A DNA stretch of 64,000 nt from Flavobacterium yafengii (lineage in GTDB: Bacteria > Bacteroidota > Bacteroidia > Flavobacteriales > Flavobacteriaceae). Below, piece by piece: positions 7,790-17,934 of the stretch. The stretch covers positions 124,001 to 188,000 of the forward strand of contig NZ_JASCRY010000002.1 of assembly GCF_030010375.1 (NCBI RefSeq), written 5' to 3'. How positions within the stretch are numbered: position 1 is the first letter of the stretch; each line of letters opens with the position of its first letter. The notes under the pieces are model-generated. The model saw only the letters and a program-made list of their open reading frames with translations, searched no databases and had not been told where the DNA came from. Both the position numbers and the translations under genes were made by a program.

Positions 7790-10234
7790 TTATCTTTTCA
7801 AACTGAAATGTCCTTTGGCTTCTCTGCCATCATCTAATTTTATGGAGTACCAGTAATCATCCGGGGATAAAGGTTGACCTAAAAATGTACCATCCCATCC
7901 TTGACTAGAGGGAACAATTTGTTTTAAAAGCTTACCGTAACGATCAAAAATATAAATAATTGAATTTTCATTGAAATTTTCATTTACTCCTTTTAGATTC
8001 CAATGGTCATTGTAACCATCTCCATTTGGTGTAAAAAATTTTGGAACACCAATTACGGCAATCGTTTGACTCACAGTTCCACAACCATTTTTATCATTAA
8101 TGTATACTTCATGAATTCCTGCAGTTACATTATCAAAGAAATTAGAATCTTGAAAAGGACCAGAAGGTGCGTCCAGACTATATTGATATTGTCCTTCTCC
8201 AGTTACATTTACTGTTACTGAGTTTACATCTGATAAATCGGTAATGGCAATATTCGTAATTTTTGCAACATCTGAAGCGGCTACTTTTATAGTTCGGATT
8301 TTACTGCAGCCCGAATTATTTTTTACTTCGACGGTGTATAATCCTATGATATTTACGTCAAGTGTTGATGCCGTTTTGGTTGATAATACCGTTCCGTCTT
8401 TTGACCAAATATATGTATAGTCACTCGAAAGGGAATCATCCGGAATTCCTGCGTTGAGTTGAATAAAAAATGTAGGAAGATTGGAACAAACAAAGCTGGT
8501 TGCTATTGTAGTATTTAAATCGGGTAATTTTAGTACTTCTAATTTAATTTTGCTTATTCCAAAACAATCATTCCCATCTTCGATTCTAGCATAAATAATT
8601 TGATTATACGCTGTTTCATTGAAATAAGAAAAAGAATTAGTAAGCTTATTTTGTTCTAATAAAGCATCGTTTATATTTGAATAATAAAAAAGTGTTTGTG
8701 TACTTGTAGTGGGAATATTAGCCTCTTTCAAATTAAATATATGTTTTCCATCTTCGATTCCATCAGTGTCACAAACTGGATTTATAGTGTATGTTTTTTC
8801 AGGAATCACGTTGACTTTTAATTCCAAAGTACTAAGACTTGAGCAACCTGTTTTGTTATTTGTAACTCGGACAGTAATACTTTGCGGATTGACGGTGTTA
8901 TAAAAAGATGTATTTAGTTCGTTGTTATTATTTTGGGCATCAGTATCATTTATAAAAAATGCAGTTATTAGATCATTATTGTTATTTGTGAATTTCGCAT
9001 TTACTTCATTTAAATTGAATAAACTAATGCCGTCAGGAGTAAAACCTGTATCACATTGTACCAATATTGCACTGGTTTTTAACGGAAGTGGAGTGACTAT
9101 AAGTTTAATTTTACTTATTGCCGTACATAAATTAGGACTAGAAGCTTTTATGTATATTGATTGAAGATTGGGAATCGTATTGTAAAAAAATTGAGGTAAT
9201 CGATTGGAATCATTAGTAGCGTCATTCTCTGATAAGTAATATTTTATTGTGAATGTATCTGTATTTTGGTTGCCAAAAATATATGAAGAAACTGTGTTTA
9301 AATCAAAAAAAGATTGTCCATTTGAATCATTTCCATCTGCTGCATCATCACAAATAGAAAATTCAGTTACAGGAAATTTTATCAGGTCGTTTACAGTAAT
9401 TTTAAAATCGGACGTGTTGAAACATCCCGTTGTCGTATTTGTAATTCTTGCAAAAATATTCTGAGGATTTGAGGTATTTATAAACTGAGTAGTATTTATG
9501 ATTGGATTGATATTTGTCAGTGCATCGTTTTGTTCAATGTGGTACGTTACAATTACATCGTTTTGGAAACCAATAATTTTGGAAGTGTTTTTTGTTAAAT
9601 CAATTGTTGTCGAAAAGTCAGCTATTCCATCATTATCGCATTGATTTAGATCAAGTGCAGCTCCAGTGGGAACTTCAAAAGTAGGAGCCGAATTGAATGT
9701 TGCTGTTCCTGTCCATTGAAGTGAAAAATTGCTACTACCGATAGGTCGATCAACTACTAAAAAATAGGAATCACCATCATCAACGGTCAGCCATTTTACA
9801 AAACTGTTCCCATCTGCACCTGGTCCCTCGGAAGTATCTGTTTCATCTTCCGCCATACCAGTGAAATTGTTCTTTTGGTTGATAGTTTTGGGATTTGTGG
9901 TTGAACATCTTATGGCCTGGCCTAGCATATCACAATTTGCATTTGGACCAAAAACAAAAAAATCAAAATCTTCATTAATATCAGTACTTTCCGGTTTCAA
10001 CAGGAAGCCTAATGTTCCTCCTTTTTTTATTGATATTCTTAACCAAATGCTATTGTTTTCTTGACTGGAACAAGTATTTAATCCTGAAAGTTCCTGAATG
10101 CCTATTCCAGTGACGGTTAACCCTTCAAAACCCGTGTTTCCACATGCAATAATGGCATTGCTACAGTCACTTTGCGCTTTACTATTAATAGTTAAAAGAG
10201 ATAGGAATAAAATTATAAGCAATCTAAAATCCAT
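7790..10234 (-). CDS. T9SS type B sorting-domain surface protein
   Basis: An 814-residue secreted protein with a signal peptide (MDFRLLIILFLSLL...KAQ). An N-terminal domain of about 170 residues is followed by four modules of roughly 100 residues that each start near CDxxxDG and end near an Ile/Ala-R-x-Asn-x3-Cys segment, then an Ig-like segment (TYIWSKDG) and the 84-residue type B C-terminal domain from residue 731. The last ~150 residues are nearly identical to those of the neighbour at 10265-14728, and the identity extends to the DNA, pointing to recent duplication or gene conversion. It lies between two other type B proteins with gaps of 66 and 30 nt, so co-transcription is likely. Ligand unknown. 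Confidence 0.88.
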   Translation of the reverse strand: MDFRLLIILFLSLLTINSKAQSDCSNAIIACGNTGFEGLTVTGIGIQELSGLNTCSSQENNSIWLRISIKKGGTLGFLLKPESTDINEDFDFFVFGPNANCDMLGQAIRCSTTNPKTINQKNNFTGMAEDETDTSEGPGADGNSFVKWLTVDDGDSYFLVVDRPIGSSNFSLQWTGTATFNSAPTFEVPTGAALDLNQCDNDGIADFSTTIDLTKNTSKIIGFQNDVIVTYHIEQNDALTNINPIINTTQFINTSNPQNIFARITNTTTGCFNTSDFKITVNDLIKFPVTEFSICDDAADGNDSNGQSFFDLNTVSSYIFGNQNTDTFTIKYYLSENDATNDSNRLPQFFYNTIPNLQSIYIKASSPNLCTAISKIKLIVTPLPLKTSAILVQCDTGFTPDGISLFNLNEVNAKFTNNNNDLITAFFINDTDAQNNNNELNTSFYNTVNPQSITVRVTNNKTGCSSLSTLELKVNVIPEKTYTINPVCDTDGIEDGKHIFNLKEANIPTTSTQTLFYYSNINDALLEQNKLTNSFSYFNETAYNQIIYARIEDGNDCFGISKIKLEVLKLPDLNTTIATSFVCSNLPTFFIQLNAGIPDDSLSSDYTYIWSKDGTVLSTKTASTLDVNIIGLYTVEVKNNSGCSKIRTIKVAASDVAKITNIAITDLSDVNSVTVNVTGEGQYQYSLDAPSGPFQDSNFFDNVTAGIHEVYINDKNGCGTVSQTIAVIGVPKFFTPNGDGYNDHWNLKGVNENFNENSIIYIFDRYGKLLKQIVPSSQGWDGTFLGQPLSPDDYWYSIKLDDGREAKGHFSLKR

Positions 10235-10264
10235 CGTTTTTTATGTTTAAAAACATTTTTTATT

Positions 10265-13200
10265 TTATCTTTTCAAACTAAAATGTCCTTTAGCTTGTCT
10301 ACCATCATTTAATTTTATGGAGTACCAATAATCGTCTGAGGATAAAGGTTGGTCTAAAAATGTGCCATCCCATCCTTGACTAGAGGGAACAATTTGTTTT
10401 AAAAGCTTACCGTAACGATCAAAAATATAAATGATTGAATTTCCATTGAAATTTTCATTTACTCCTTTTACATTCCAATAGTCATTATAACCATCTCCAT
10501 TTGGAGTGAAAAATTTTGGAACACCAATTACAGCGATTGTTTGACTCGCAGTTCCACAACCATTTTTATCATTAATGTATACTTCATGAATTCCGGCAGT
10601 TACATTATCAAAGAAATTAGAATCTTGAAAAGGACCAGAAGGGGCGTCCAGACTATATTGATATTGTCCTTGTCCAGTTACATTTACCGTAATTGAGTTT
10701 GCATCTGATAAATCAACAATTGAAATACTTGTTATTTCTGCTATATCAGAGGCCGTGACTTTTATAGTTCGGATTCTGCTACAACCAGATAGTGAGCTAA
10801 CTTCTACCGTATAATTACCTTCTGCGTTTACATTCAATGTAGAACCTGTCTCAGAAGTTAAAATGACATTATCCTTTGTCCAGACATACGTATAGTCAGT
10901 ACTGGCAGTGCCATCTTGAATTCCGGAATCTAATTTTACAAAGAAAGTAGGAAGGTTTGAACATACTAATTCATTTTCATCAAAATCAGTGTTTGTATCA
11001 ATATCAGGTCTTGGATTTACTGTTAAAGTAACTCTTGGACTCAATCCATAACATGCATTGTCTGATGTACTTTCTACGCGAACCCAAATTTTTTGTTCGT
11101 TTGGATATCCATTATTGCTGTAATTTGAAGTGTTTGTTATTTCATCATTCTCTGATAAAGCATCGGCTTCATTTTTATAAAATTTTATCGAATAAGAAGA
11201 ACTCGATGAAGGAAGAATAGCTAAAATATCACTGGTTACACTACTGAAATCAAAAGTTGCGATTCCGTCAGTATCGTCATTTTCTGCCCCTAAGTCATCA
11301 CAGGTAGAAAACGTACGAGTGAATGAAGCTGGAATTTGAGTGGTAGAAACTATTAAGTTAATTTGTACGACACTACTACATTCATTAGTGTTTTTTACTC
11401 TCGCCCAAACTGGCATGCCACCGGAGGTAGTATTTGTAAAAGCCAAAGGATTAGAAATTAATTTCCCCATGTCGGCTGTTTCAGCTCCCAATTGTGATGT
11501 GTAATAGGTAAAAATTTCTGATGTCGAATTTGACGATATCTCATTGTTTTTTACTGTTAGATTAAAATCAGAGAAACCATCTGTATCGTCATCACATTGA
11601 ACTATTGTGACAGTATTGACTACCGGTAAAGTATAAATTGTCAAAGTAGTTTCGGAAGAAATCAAGCCACATGAGTTTCCAATTTTATCCAGTTTCACTC
11701 TGTATTTGTAACCATTCATTGCATTAGTCACTTTTATCAATGTTAAGGTTTTTGCTGTAGCATTCTGATACGTCGCATTATTTAGAATATTATTCCAATT
11801 TATTCCGTCAATAGACAATTGCCATTGATAGGTATTTCCGCCATTGTCAAGGACTGTGATTGTTGTGTTTTCTAATTCACAAGTTGGGTTTGCCTGGGGT
11901 TGAGAAGTGATTTCTATTGGCGCTGCAATTACATAATTGTTATTAGGAGTTGTATAACCCACACCACTCGTAACTTTTCCTTTAGTAGTAATAGTCAGGG
12001 GATTATTTCCTAATATCCCATCATTGTTAAGGTCATTAAAACCAGCCTCGATAACATCAAAGCAAACATCATTATCGCTATCCAAATCGATATAATTAAA
12101 AGTTCCATCTGAATCGGTGTCAGTAATGGTATAATTTAGTTTACCACTATCCGGACTCGTTTCAAGTCCGTCAAATAAACCATTTGTACCAAAAGCAGCA
12201 GTTGGGCCGTCTATAATTCCATCGTTATTAACATCAATAACTGTACTGCCTGACTCGATTAAGTCAAAAATTCCATCGTTATCACTGTCTAAATCTAATA
12301 AATCATATACAATAGGAAAAGAATTGAAAACATCATTATCAGTGTTAATTCGAATTAATCCAGGTTCAAAAGCATTATCAAGACCATTTTTATTGGAATC
12401 AGTTCCAGAAAAAATTTTAAAATCCTTTCCTTGTGCTTCAATTGTATCTGGAATTCCATCATTATCACTGTCTATATCTAATAAATCTGGAATTGTATCA
12501 GAATCAGAATCAAAAGTTTCTATACGGTTAATCATGAAGATAGCTTTATTAACAGCTGTTTCGGATAGATTATTATGCGTTAATTTTACGGAATTAGTGA
12601 GATAAGATGAAAATTGAAAGTTACCCAAGCCCGGAGTTAATGGTGTTATGCTATTTAATCGAAATCGGATTTCGAATGAAGAAAATTCGGTTACGCCGCT
12701 TTCAAAAATCCCATCATAATTAGTATCAACAAGTAATTGATTTAGCGGATCAGTCAAAGTAATGGTCTTATCTGTTGGGACTTGTAAAATAAAATCACCT
12801 TCTCCATTTATATATTCGGAAATAGCTGTAGTTTGAGTTGGACTGTCTTGGGCTATATAACTAATGTTTATAGTTTGATTTTTTGTAAGATTCAGAGTGT
12901 ATACAACACTATTTGTTATACCAGCAGGAACTTCTGAAACAAATCCATAAAATGGTTTTCCAGTAATTGTTCCGCTTCCCGTAATTATAGCTGTATAATC
13001 GGAACTTGAGGTTGTATTAGACTGGTTTAACAGCGAAATATTGGCTTCAAAATTATTTATGATGCCATCATTATCTAGGTCGATATCAATGTTGTTATTT
13101 GTTCCGTCATTATCTGAATCTAATGGACAATCGCTGACCGGAATCTTATCTGAGAAGATAGGAACTATATCTGGACAGCCCACAATACTTCCTTTTACTT

Positions 13201-14728
13201 GATAATAACCGGGTTGGGTTGGGGTGTAAGAATTTGAATTTGCACCAATAATTGGATCGTTATTGAAATACCACTGAAAAGTATCATAAGAAGATAAAGT
13301 GCTGATTTTTAAAACAATATTTGGGATACATGCTGAATTAGATACTGTAATTTTATCAGTTACAATTTCTGGTTTCGTATCAAATCCTGAATAATAACCG
13401 CCATAAGTTGCAGCGCCATTTGTTCCAAAGTAAGAAACATAAACTTGTCTCGTGGATTTTACAGCAATATTCCCCGTTTGATTAAAAACAGTGTATCTCA
13501 CATAATTTGTATTTCCTGTTACAGGAATAGCGGTGCTATTATTGATTGGATTGTTGTTTATGGTTACGGTGGCACCAGCTTCAGTCACAATGTTTAAACC
13601 ACCATTGTAAAACGTATTTCCTATCGATTCAATGGAAGGGATATTATCTACTATGCTTGGCGTTGCACAATTCAAGGGTGGTACAAAAAATAAGTTTTGA
13701 TTGGCTGATGAAGAATCTCCACCAATACTTTGATAAGCCGATACGTTTTCGGAGGTAGAAACGTATAAATTGCCATTTATAAATTGGTTTCCGTCTATAA
13801 CGGTATATTGTCCTTTATTCAGAGTGGCAACAGCGATCGCAGAGCCATTAACGAAAATTTTGGTATTATCAACATTTGCAATTAATAAAACCCGTTCTAA
13901 TTCATCAGTTCCAAGTCCTTTTACAAAGATATATTCCTTGCCGGTTTTTTCTGTTGGGACAATTTGGTCAAAGCCTACATCTCTTCCATTTGTACTAGTA
14001 CTGTTACTACCTCCAAAAGAACCAGAATTGACAACTACAGGTTTGTCAGATTCTACTAACGCACCAATCATGGTTGAACTATTGGAAATAGTATTGCTAT
14101 AATTCTCCAAAGCCAAAACATAGCTTTGATTTTTACCTAAAGTAACAGTTATGGGTCCAGTTATAATGCTTCCATCTGATAGTATTGATCCTATTGGAAT
14201 GTTTGAAATAGTGACTTTAGTATTATTTTCGGTTGACAGTATCGAAGCGAAATTTAATACACTTTGATCGTAAACTGGATTTAGCATCGCTCCTAATCTG
14301 AATTCTTTCCCCAGAGCGCTATTTCCTTTTGAGACTAATCCACCAGCATGATTATAGGAGTTGTTTTGAGAAGCAAATCCTGCGTTGACCCTAACACTTA
14401 CATAAATTAAATCGTCAGCTTCAACTATATATCCTTTGTTCGTTACAATTCCTATACTAGTTTTTGGAGTGAATAACTGCGTATTTTGTCCTTGTCCAAT
14501 AGAATAAATATATGGAATAGTATTTTTGACAACACCGGTTATTATGCTACCTCCGTTTGCTATAATTTTGAAATTAACATCGGTGGTACTTGGTGTGGAT
14601 ATGTATAAATAATGATCTCCTGCTAAATTTGTAGCACAGGTTAACGGCGGAATATAATGTGTTTTGCTAAACTGCGAGAAACAACTTATGGAAAAAAGGG
14701 TAATGAGTAAGAGTAATGTTTTTTTCAT
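10265..14728 (-). CDS. Large T9SS type B surface protein: IgGFc-binding-like domain and thrombospondin type 3 repeats
   Basis: A 1487-residue protein with a signal peptide (MKKTLLLLITLFSISCFSQ). The N-terminal ~450 residues resemble the IgGFc-binding N-terminal domain found in many Bacteroidetes surface proteins (GRDVGFDQIVPTEKTGKEYI). Calcium-binding thrombospondin type 3 repeats follow at about residues 530-560, 738-760, 810-830 and 866-905 (DSDNDGIPD-type). An Ig-like segment, two CDxxxDG modules and the 84-residue type B C-terminal domain (from 1404) complete it. The domain name does not prove immunoglobulin binding; adhesion to surfaces or glycans is equally possible. Ca2+ is probably needed for folding. 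It is the largest gene in the tandem T9SS array. Confidence 0.88.
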   Translation of the reverse strand: MKKTLLLLITLFSISCFSQFSKTHYIPPLTCATNLAGDHYLYISTPSTTDVNFKIIANGGSIITGVVKNTIPYIYSIGQGQNTQLFTPKTSIGIVTNKGYIVEADDLIYVSVRVNAGFASQNNSYNHAGGLVSKGNSALGKEFRLGAMLNPVYDQSVLNFASILSTENNTKVTISNIPIGSILSDGSIITGPITVTLGKNQSYVLALENYSNTISNSSTMIGALVESDKPVVVNSGSFGGSNSTSTNGRDVGFDQIVPTEKTGKEYIFVKGLGTDELERVLLIANVDNTKIFVNGSAIAVATLNKGQYTVIDGNQFINGNLYVSTSENVSAYQSIGGDSSSANQNLFFVPPLNCATPSIVDNIPSIESIGNTFYNGGLNIVTEAGATVTINNNPINNSTAIPVTGNTNYVRYTVFNQTGNIAVKSTRQVYVSYFGTNGAATYGGYYSGFDTKPEIVTDKITVSNSACIPNIVLKISTLSSYDTFQWYFNNDPIIGANSNSYTPTQPGYYQVKGSIVGCPDIVPIFSDKIPVSDCPLDSDNDGTNNNIDIDLDNDGIINNFEANISLLNQSNTTSSSDYTAIITGSGTITGKPFYGFVSEVPAGITNSVVYTLNLTKNQTINISYIAQDSPTQTTAISEYINGEGDFILQVPTDKTITLTDPLNQLLVDTNYDGIFESGVTEFSSFEIRFRLNSITPLTPGLGNFQFSSYLTNSVKLTHNNLSETAVNKAIFMINRIETFDSDSDTIPDLLDIDSDNDGIPDTIEAQGKDFKIFSGTDSNKNGLDNAFEPGLIRINTDNDVFNSFPIVYDLLDLDSDNDGIFDLIESGSTVIDVNNDGIIDGPTAAFGTNGLFDGLETSPDSGKLNYTITDTDSDGTFNYIDLDSDNDVCFDVIEAGFNDLNNDGILGNNPLTITTKGKVTSGVGYTTPNNNYVIAAPIEITSQPQANPTCELENTTITVLDNGGNTYQWQLSIDGINWNNILNNATYQNATAKTLTLIKVTNAMNGYKYRVKLDKIGNSCGLISSETTLTIYTLPVVNTVTIVQCDDDTDGFSDFNLTVKNNEISSNSTSEIFTYYTSQLGAETADMGKLISNPLAFTNTTSGGMPVWARVKNTNECSSVVQINLIVSTTQIPASFTRTFSTCDDLGAENDDTDGIATFDFSSVTSDILAILPSSSSSYSIKFYKNEADALSENDEITNTSNYSNNGYPNEQKIWVRVESTSDNACYGLSPRVTLTVNPRPDIDTNTDFDENELVCSNLPTFFVKLDSGIQDGTASTDYTYVWTKDNVILTSETGSTLNVNAEGNYTVEVSSLSGCSRIRTIKVTASDIAEITSISIVDLSDANSITVNVTGQGQYQYSLDAPSGPFQDSNFFDNVTAGIHEVYINDKNGCGTASQTIAVIGVPKFFTPNGDGYNDYWNVKGVNENFNGNSIIYIFDRYGKLLKQIVPSSQGWDGTFLDQPLSSDDYWYSIKLNDGRQAKGHFSLKR

Positions 14729-14752
14729 GTGCTAAAAATAGCAAAATTTAGA

Positions 14753-17083
14753 TTATCTTTTTAATGAAAAATGACCTTTTATTATTCTGCCGTTTTCTAA
14801 ATTCAAATGAAACCAATAATCATCTGTAGGTAAAGCAAACCCATTAAAAGTACCATTCCATCCCAAGTCTGAAGCAATTAATTGTTTTAATAATTTTCCG
14901 TAACGGTCAAAAATAAATAGAGTTGATTGGGGTAAATTATCCAGATTTTTAATTTGCCAAATATCATTATAACCATCATTATTCGGCGTGAAATAACGAG
15001 GATAATCTAAAACATAAACTAAAAATGGAACTGATAAACCACAGCCATTTTTATCTCTGACATAAACTAAATATTCTCCGGGTGCAATTCCATCAAATAT
15101 TGGATTATCCTGAAAAAAAGCTCCATCTATAGAAAATTCATAATCTCCAATTCCCGTATATACAATTGATATTGAATTTTCATTTCTTTCAAAATCATTC
15201 ACTGTAACATCTGTAATTGTTGCAATTCCGGAAGTAATAACATGATATTTTTTTATTTTTTCGCAACCATCAAAATTCGTAACGGTAACCGTATAATCTC
15301 CAGGATTAGTAACGGTTATGGTATTTGAGCTGGCTCCGGTACTCCATAGATAGCTTGAAAACCCTGTATTAACAGTTAAATTAATTGCGCTAGCTTGACA
15401 CAAAATAAAAGTTTCCTCTTGAAAATTAGGCGGGTCAAAGGTGTTTACTTTAATAACTATTGGAGTAATTGCGTAACAGTCAGGACCGTTTAGAATTTTT
15501 GAATAGATTGTCTGTTGATTTTGAATCGTATTTTTAAAAATAGTTGGTAACTGATTTTGTTGGGTTAAGGCATCTGTTGGGTTTAAATAATATTCTACGA
15601 TTAAACCAGCTGGTAAACCTATTATTACTTGAGGAGTTACTTGTGTGTTTAAATCAAATTGGGCTAAACCATCATTTGTACCATCGGTATCACAAGTTGT
15701 AATTGGGTTTAAAACTGCAATAGCATTATTTGAAATAATCAGCTCTACTTCGGCATAATTTGCGCAGTTAAATGAATTGCTCACTCTTGCAAATACCGAC
15801 TGATTGACTAATTTATTACTGTATGTTGCTGGATTTGTAATTGGATTAATTTTTGCTTGAGCATCAACTAAAGTTTCATAATAAACAACGGCACCTAAGT
15901 TACTCGCATTATTTTTTACAATGGCATCGACTTTGGTTAAATTGAAAATGGATATTCCATCGTTATCGATGTCGCATTGTGAAAGCGAGGTGTCATTTAA
16001 AATAATTTCTGAAGTATATTCAATTTTTATTTCTTCTGTAGCGATACAACTGGATGTCAATTGCACTTCAACTCTATAAATACCCGGACTTGTAGCGGTA
16101 TAGGAAGAAGAGTTGTTCGTAAATTCTACATTATCCTTAAACCATTTGTAAGTGTAGCCTAAGCTCGCAGGTAGTTTTGTGTCAATACTAAAGCTTTTGC
16201 CAAAACAAATAGGATTGTTTGTTGCTAATAATCGGTCTGGTCCCAAATCAATTTTTGGTAAAAAACTTCCCGCTTCAAGAAATACTGCGGAGTCAAAATA
16301 TTGGTTTCTCTGATCTGCGATGACTAATTTTATGTGATATGTTTTTCCCGGTTGAACTTTTGTTTGAGCGGTTAAAACTTTAGTTTGTCCGGCATAATTT
16401 ATTGGACTGGCTGCAGTGTTGAAGCCACCAAAATAAAATTCGTTTTCTGGCCCGCAGCTTTTTATGGGTTCGGTTGAATTTGGAATAGGATTAATTAAAG
16501 GGTGGATGCTTTTTGATGAAACCGGAGTAGAAGATCCAGGAAGTACTGCTAAATTGATATAAGAAGCAGTGTTTATTTCTTTGATTAAAAAGGCGAAACC
16601 ATCAGAATAATTACACGGAAAATCATCTTGGTATTCATTAGAAGCAAATATATAATTAAAACTTATGAAATCTGTAAGAGCAGTAAAATCGAATTCTAAA
16701 ACAGTTGCGTTTATTGTATTTGTTATTCCTAATGCTTGTTCTAAATCAGTATCTCCTTGCCAAGAAGAATTTCCTCCTCCCAAGCTTCTTACAAAAGGGC
16801 CTTTGGAATTTTGGCTACTCCAAGTACTCAAAAGAACCCCTTCTTTAAAAGGAAAACTGCCCCCTTGATTATTAAAATACCCGTTGCTGTTTTGAATGCC
16901 GGAAAATGGATCTCCTTTTACTACGGAATTAGAAACATTAGCACAAGAACTGTTTACTAAAATATTTTCAACAAGTTGTTGCGCTGTAAAAGAGTCATTT
17001 ACTGAAATAGATTGTGCGGTTGCATCAAATACAGCGCAACTAATAAAAATATAAAATAATATTATTTTTACACATTTCATCAT
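14753..17083 (-). CDS. T9SS type B surface protein with choice-of-anchor L domain
   Basis: A 776-residue secreted protein. After the signal peptide (cleavage near FDATAQ) comes a choice-of-anchor L domain (about 30-280: FTAQQLVENIL, the FNYIFASNEYQ motif and GFAFLI), then an Ig-like segment, two CDxxxDG modules, another Ig-like segment and an 82-residue type B C-terminal domain (YFTPNNDGYND ... FDRYGK ... GHFSLKR). Its ATG is 11 nt after the stop of the ABC permease gene, so the T9SS array may be transcribed with the transporter. Its C-terminal domain is the most divergent of the four, suggesting an older paralogue. Confidence 0.88.
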   Translation of the reverse strand: MMKCVKIILFYIFISCAVFDATAQSISVNDSFTAQQLVENILVNSSCANVSNSVVKGDPFSGIQNSNGYFNNQGGSFPFKEGVLLSTWSSQNSKGPFVRSLGGGNSSWQGDTDLEQALGITNTINATVLEFDFTALTDFISFNYIFASNEYQDDFPCNYSDGFAFLIKEINTASYINLAVLPGSSTPVSSKSIHPLINPIPNSTEPIKSCGPENEFYFGGFNTAASPINYAGQTKVLTAQTKVQPGKTYHIKLVIADQRNQYFDSAVFLEAGSFLPKIDLGPDRLLATNNPICFGKSFSIDTKLPASLGYTYKWFKDNVEFTNNSSSYTATSPGIYRVEVQLTSSCIATEEIKIEYTSEIILNDTSLSQCDIDNDGISIFNLTKVDAIVKNNASNLGAVVYYETLVDAQAKINPITNPATYSNKLVNQSVFARVSNSFNCANYAEVELIISNNAIAVLNPITTCDTDGTNDGLAQFDLNTQVTPQVIIGLPAGLIVEYYLNPTDALTQQNQLPTIFKNTIQNQQTIYSKILNGPDCYAITPIVIKVNTFDPPNFQEETFILCQASAINLTVNTGFSSYLWSTGASSNTITVTNPGDYTVTVTNFDGCEKIKKYHVITSGIATITDVTVNDFERNENSISIVYTGIGDYEFSIDGAFFQDNPIFDGIAPGEYLVYVRDKNGCGLSVPFLVYVLDYPRYFTPNNDGYNDIWQIKNLDNLPQSTLFIFDRYGKLLKQLIASDLGWNGTFNGFALPTDDYWFHLNLENGRIIKGHFSLKR

Positions 17084-17094
17084 GTGTAAAGATA

Positions 17095-17931
17095 CTACAA
17101 ATCTCTATTTTTTAATAATCGATGGGAAAGGAAAATAAAAATCGCAGTCCAGAATAATACAATAATAATAGACAATATAGTAACATTGTATTCTTTAATA
17201 TTATCCAAACCAATTTGAGTTCCCAGATTTTTCACGACAGATAATCTGCTAAAAGGTTCTACTATTAAATTCGACATGGATTGTAACGGTAAAAACTGAG
17301 TAATAGATGCTGCGGTAGTACTGTTTGGGAATACTTTAAAAGTTAAAACCCCATTGATAACTCCTTCGATGATATTCCAAACTAAAAGAAATCCCAATGC
17401 AAAAGCAGAGCGTTTCACCAATATTCCTAAAAATAAACAGAAAGAGAAAAAACCAACCAGTTTTACAAAATATGCCAAGAGGTATTCTAAATCAGAGAAG
17501 ACGATACTAAATTCAGTATAGGAAGAATAGCTAAGTCCTAAAATGAGTGACATTATAAAAACAAAAATAGTTGATACTGTAGCAAACAAAACAACTGTTA
17601 GAAATTTAGATTTAATAAATTCCTTTTTACTCATTCCGTCTATTAAGTTTTGTTTTAATGTTCCGTAGCTGTACTCATTTGCCATCATGGAGACAATAAC
17701 GATCGCTAAAAACAGTTTTAATACGGCTGCGATGTATGTGTTGAAATGCCATATAAAAGGGAAATTAAAAATTCCCATCTCAGCAAGATGAAATTTAAAA
17801 ATACCAAGATCAAATTTTATGGAGGCTATTAATGCTATAAAAGTTAAGAGAATAAAATAAGCCAATGTTAAAACACGACTGGCTTTGTTTTTCCAAATTT
17901 TCTGTAATTCTATTGAGAGTAATCTTTTCAT
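17095..17931 (-). CDS. ABC-2 type exporter permease
   Basis: A 278-residue integral membrane protein with about six hydrophobic segments (near 17-37, 58-83, 105-130, 150-170, 172-190 and 250-270) in the pattern of ABC-2 permeases, including the cytoplasmic loop with EYSYGTLKQNLIDGMSKKEF typical of the family. It begins 3 nt after the stop of the ATP-binding subunit at 17935, so the two form one transporter. The substrate is unknown; such pairs in Flavobacteria often export lipids, peptides or antibiotics. Eleven nucleotides separate it from the T9SS gene downstream. Confidence 0.85.
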   Translation of the reverse strand: MKRLLSIELQKIWKNKASRVLTLAYFILLTFIALIASIKFDLGIFKFHLAEMGIFNFPFIWHFNTYIAAVLKLFLAIVIVSMMANEYSYGTLKQNLIDGMSKKEFIKSKFLTVVLFATVSTIFVFIMSLILGLSYSSYTEFSIVFSDLEYLLAYFVKLVGFFSFCLFLGILVKRSAFALGFLLVWNIIEGVINGVLTFKVFPNSTTAASITQFLPLQSMSNLIVEPFSRLSVVKNLGTQIGLDNIKEYNVTILSIIIVLFWTAIFIFLSHRLLKNRDL

Positions 17932-17934
17932 GAT

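Noticed and set aside
12000..13140. Tandem repeat or CRISPR-like array
   Set aside because: The periodic GAT/TCA-rich DNA encodes thrombospondin type 3 repeats; there are no constant direct repeats with unique spacers.
10265..14728. Lipoprotein assignment from SISC in the signal peptide
   Set aside because: The Cys is followed by FSQ, a typical signal peptidase I end in these organisms, and T9SS cargo is normally cleaved by signal peptidase I.
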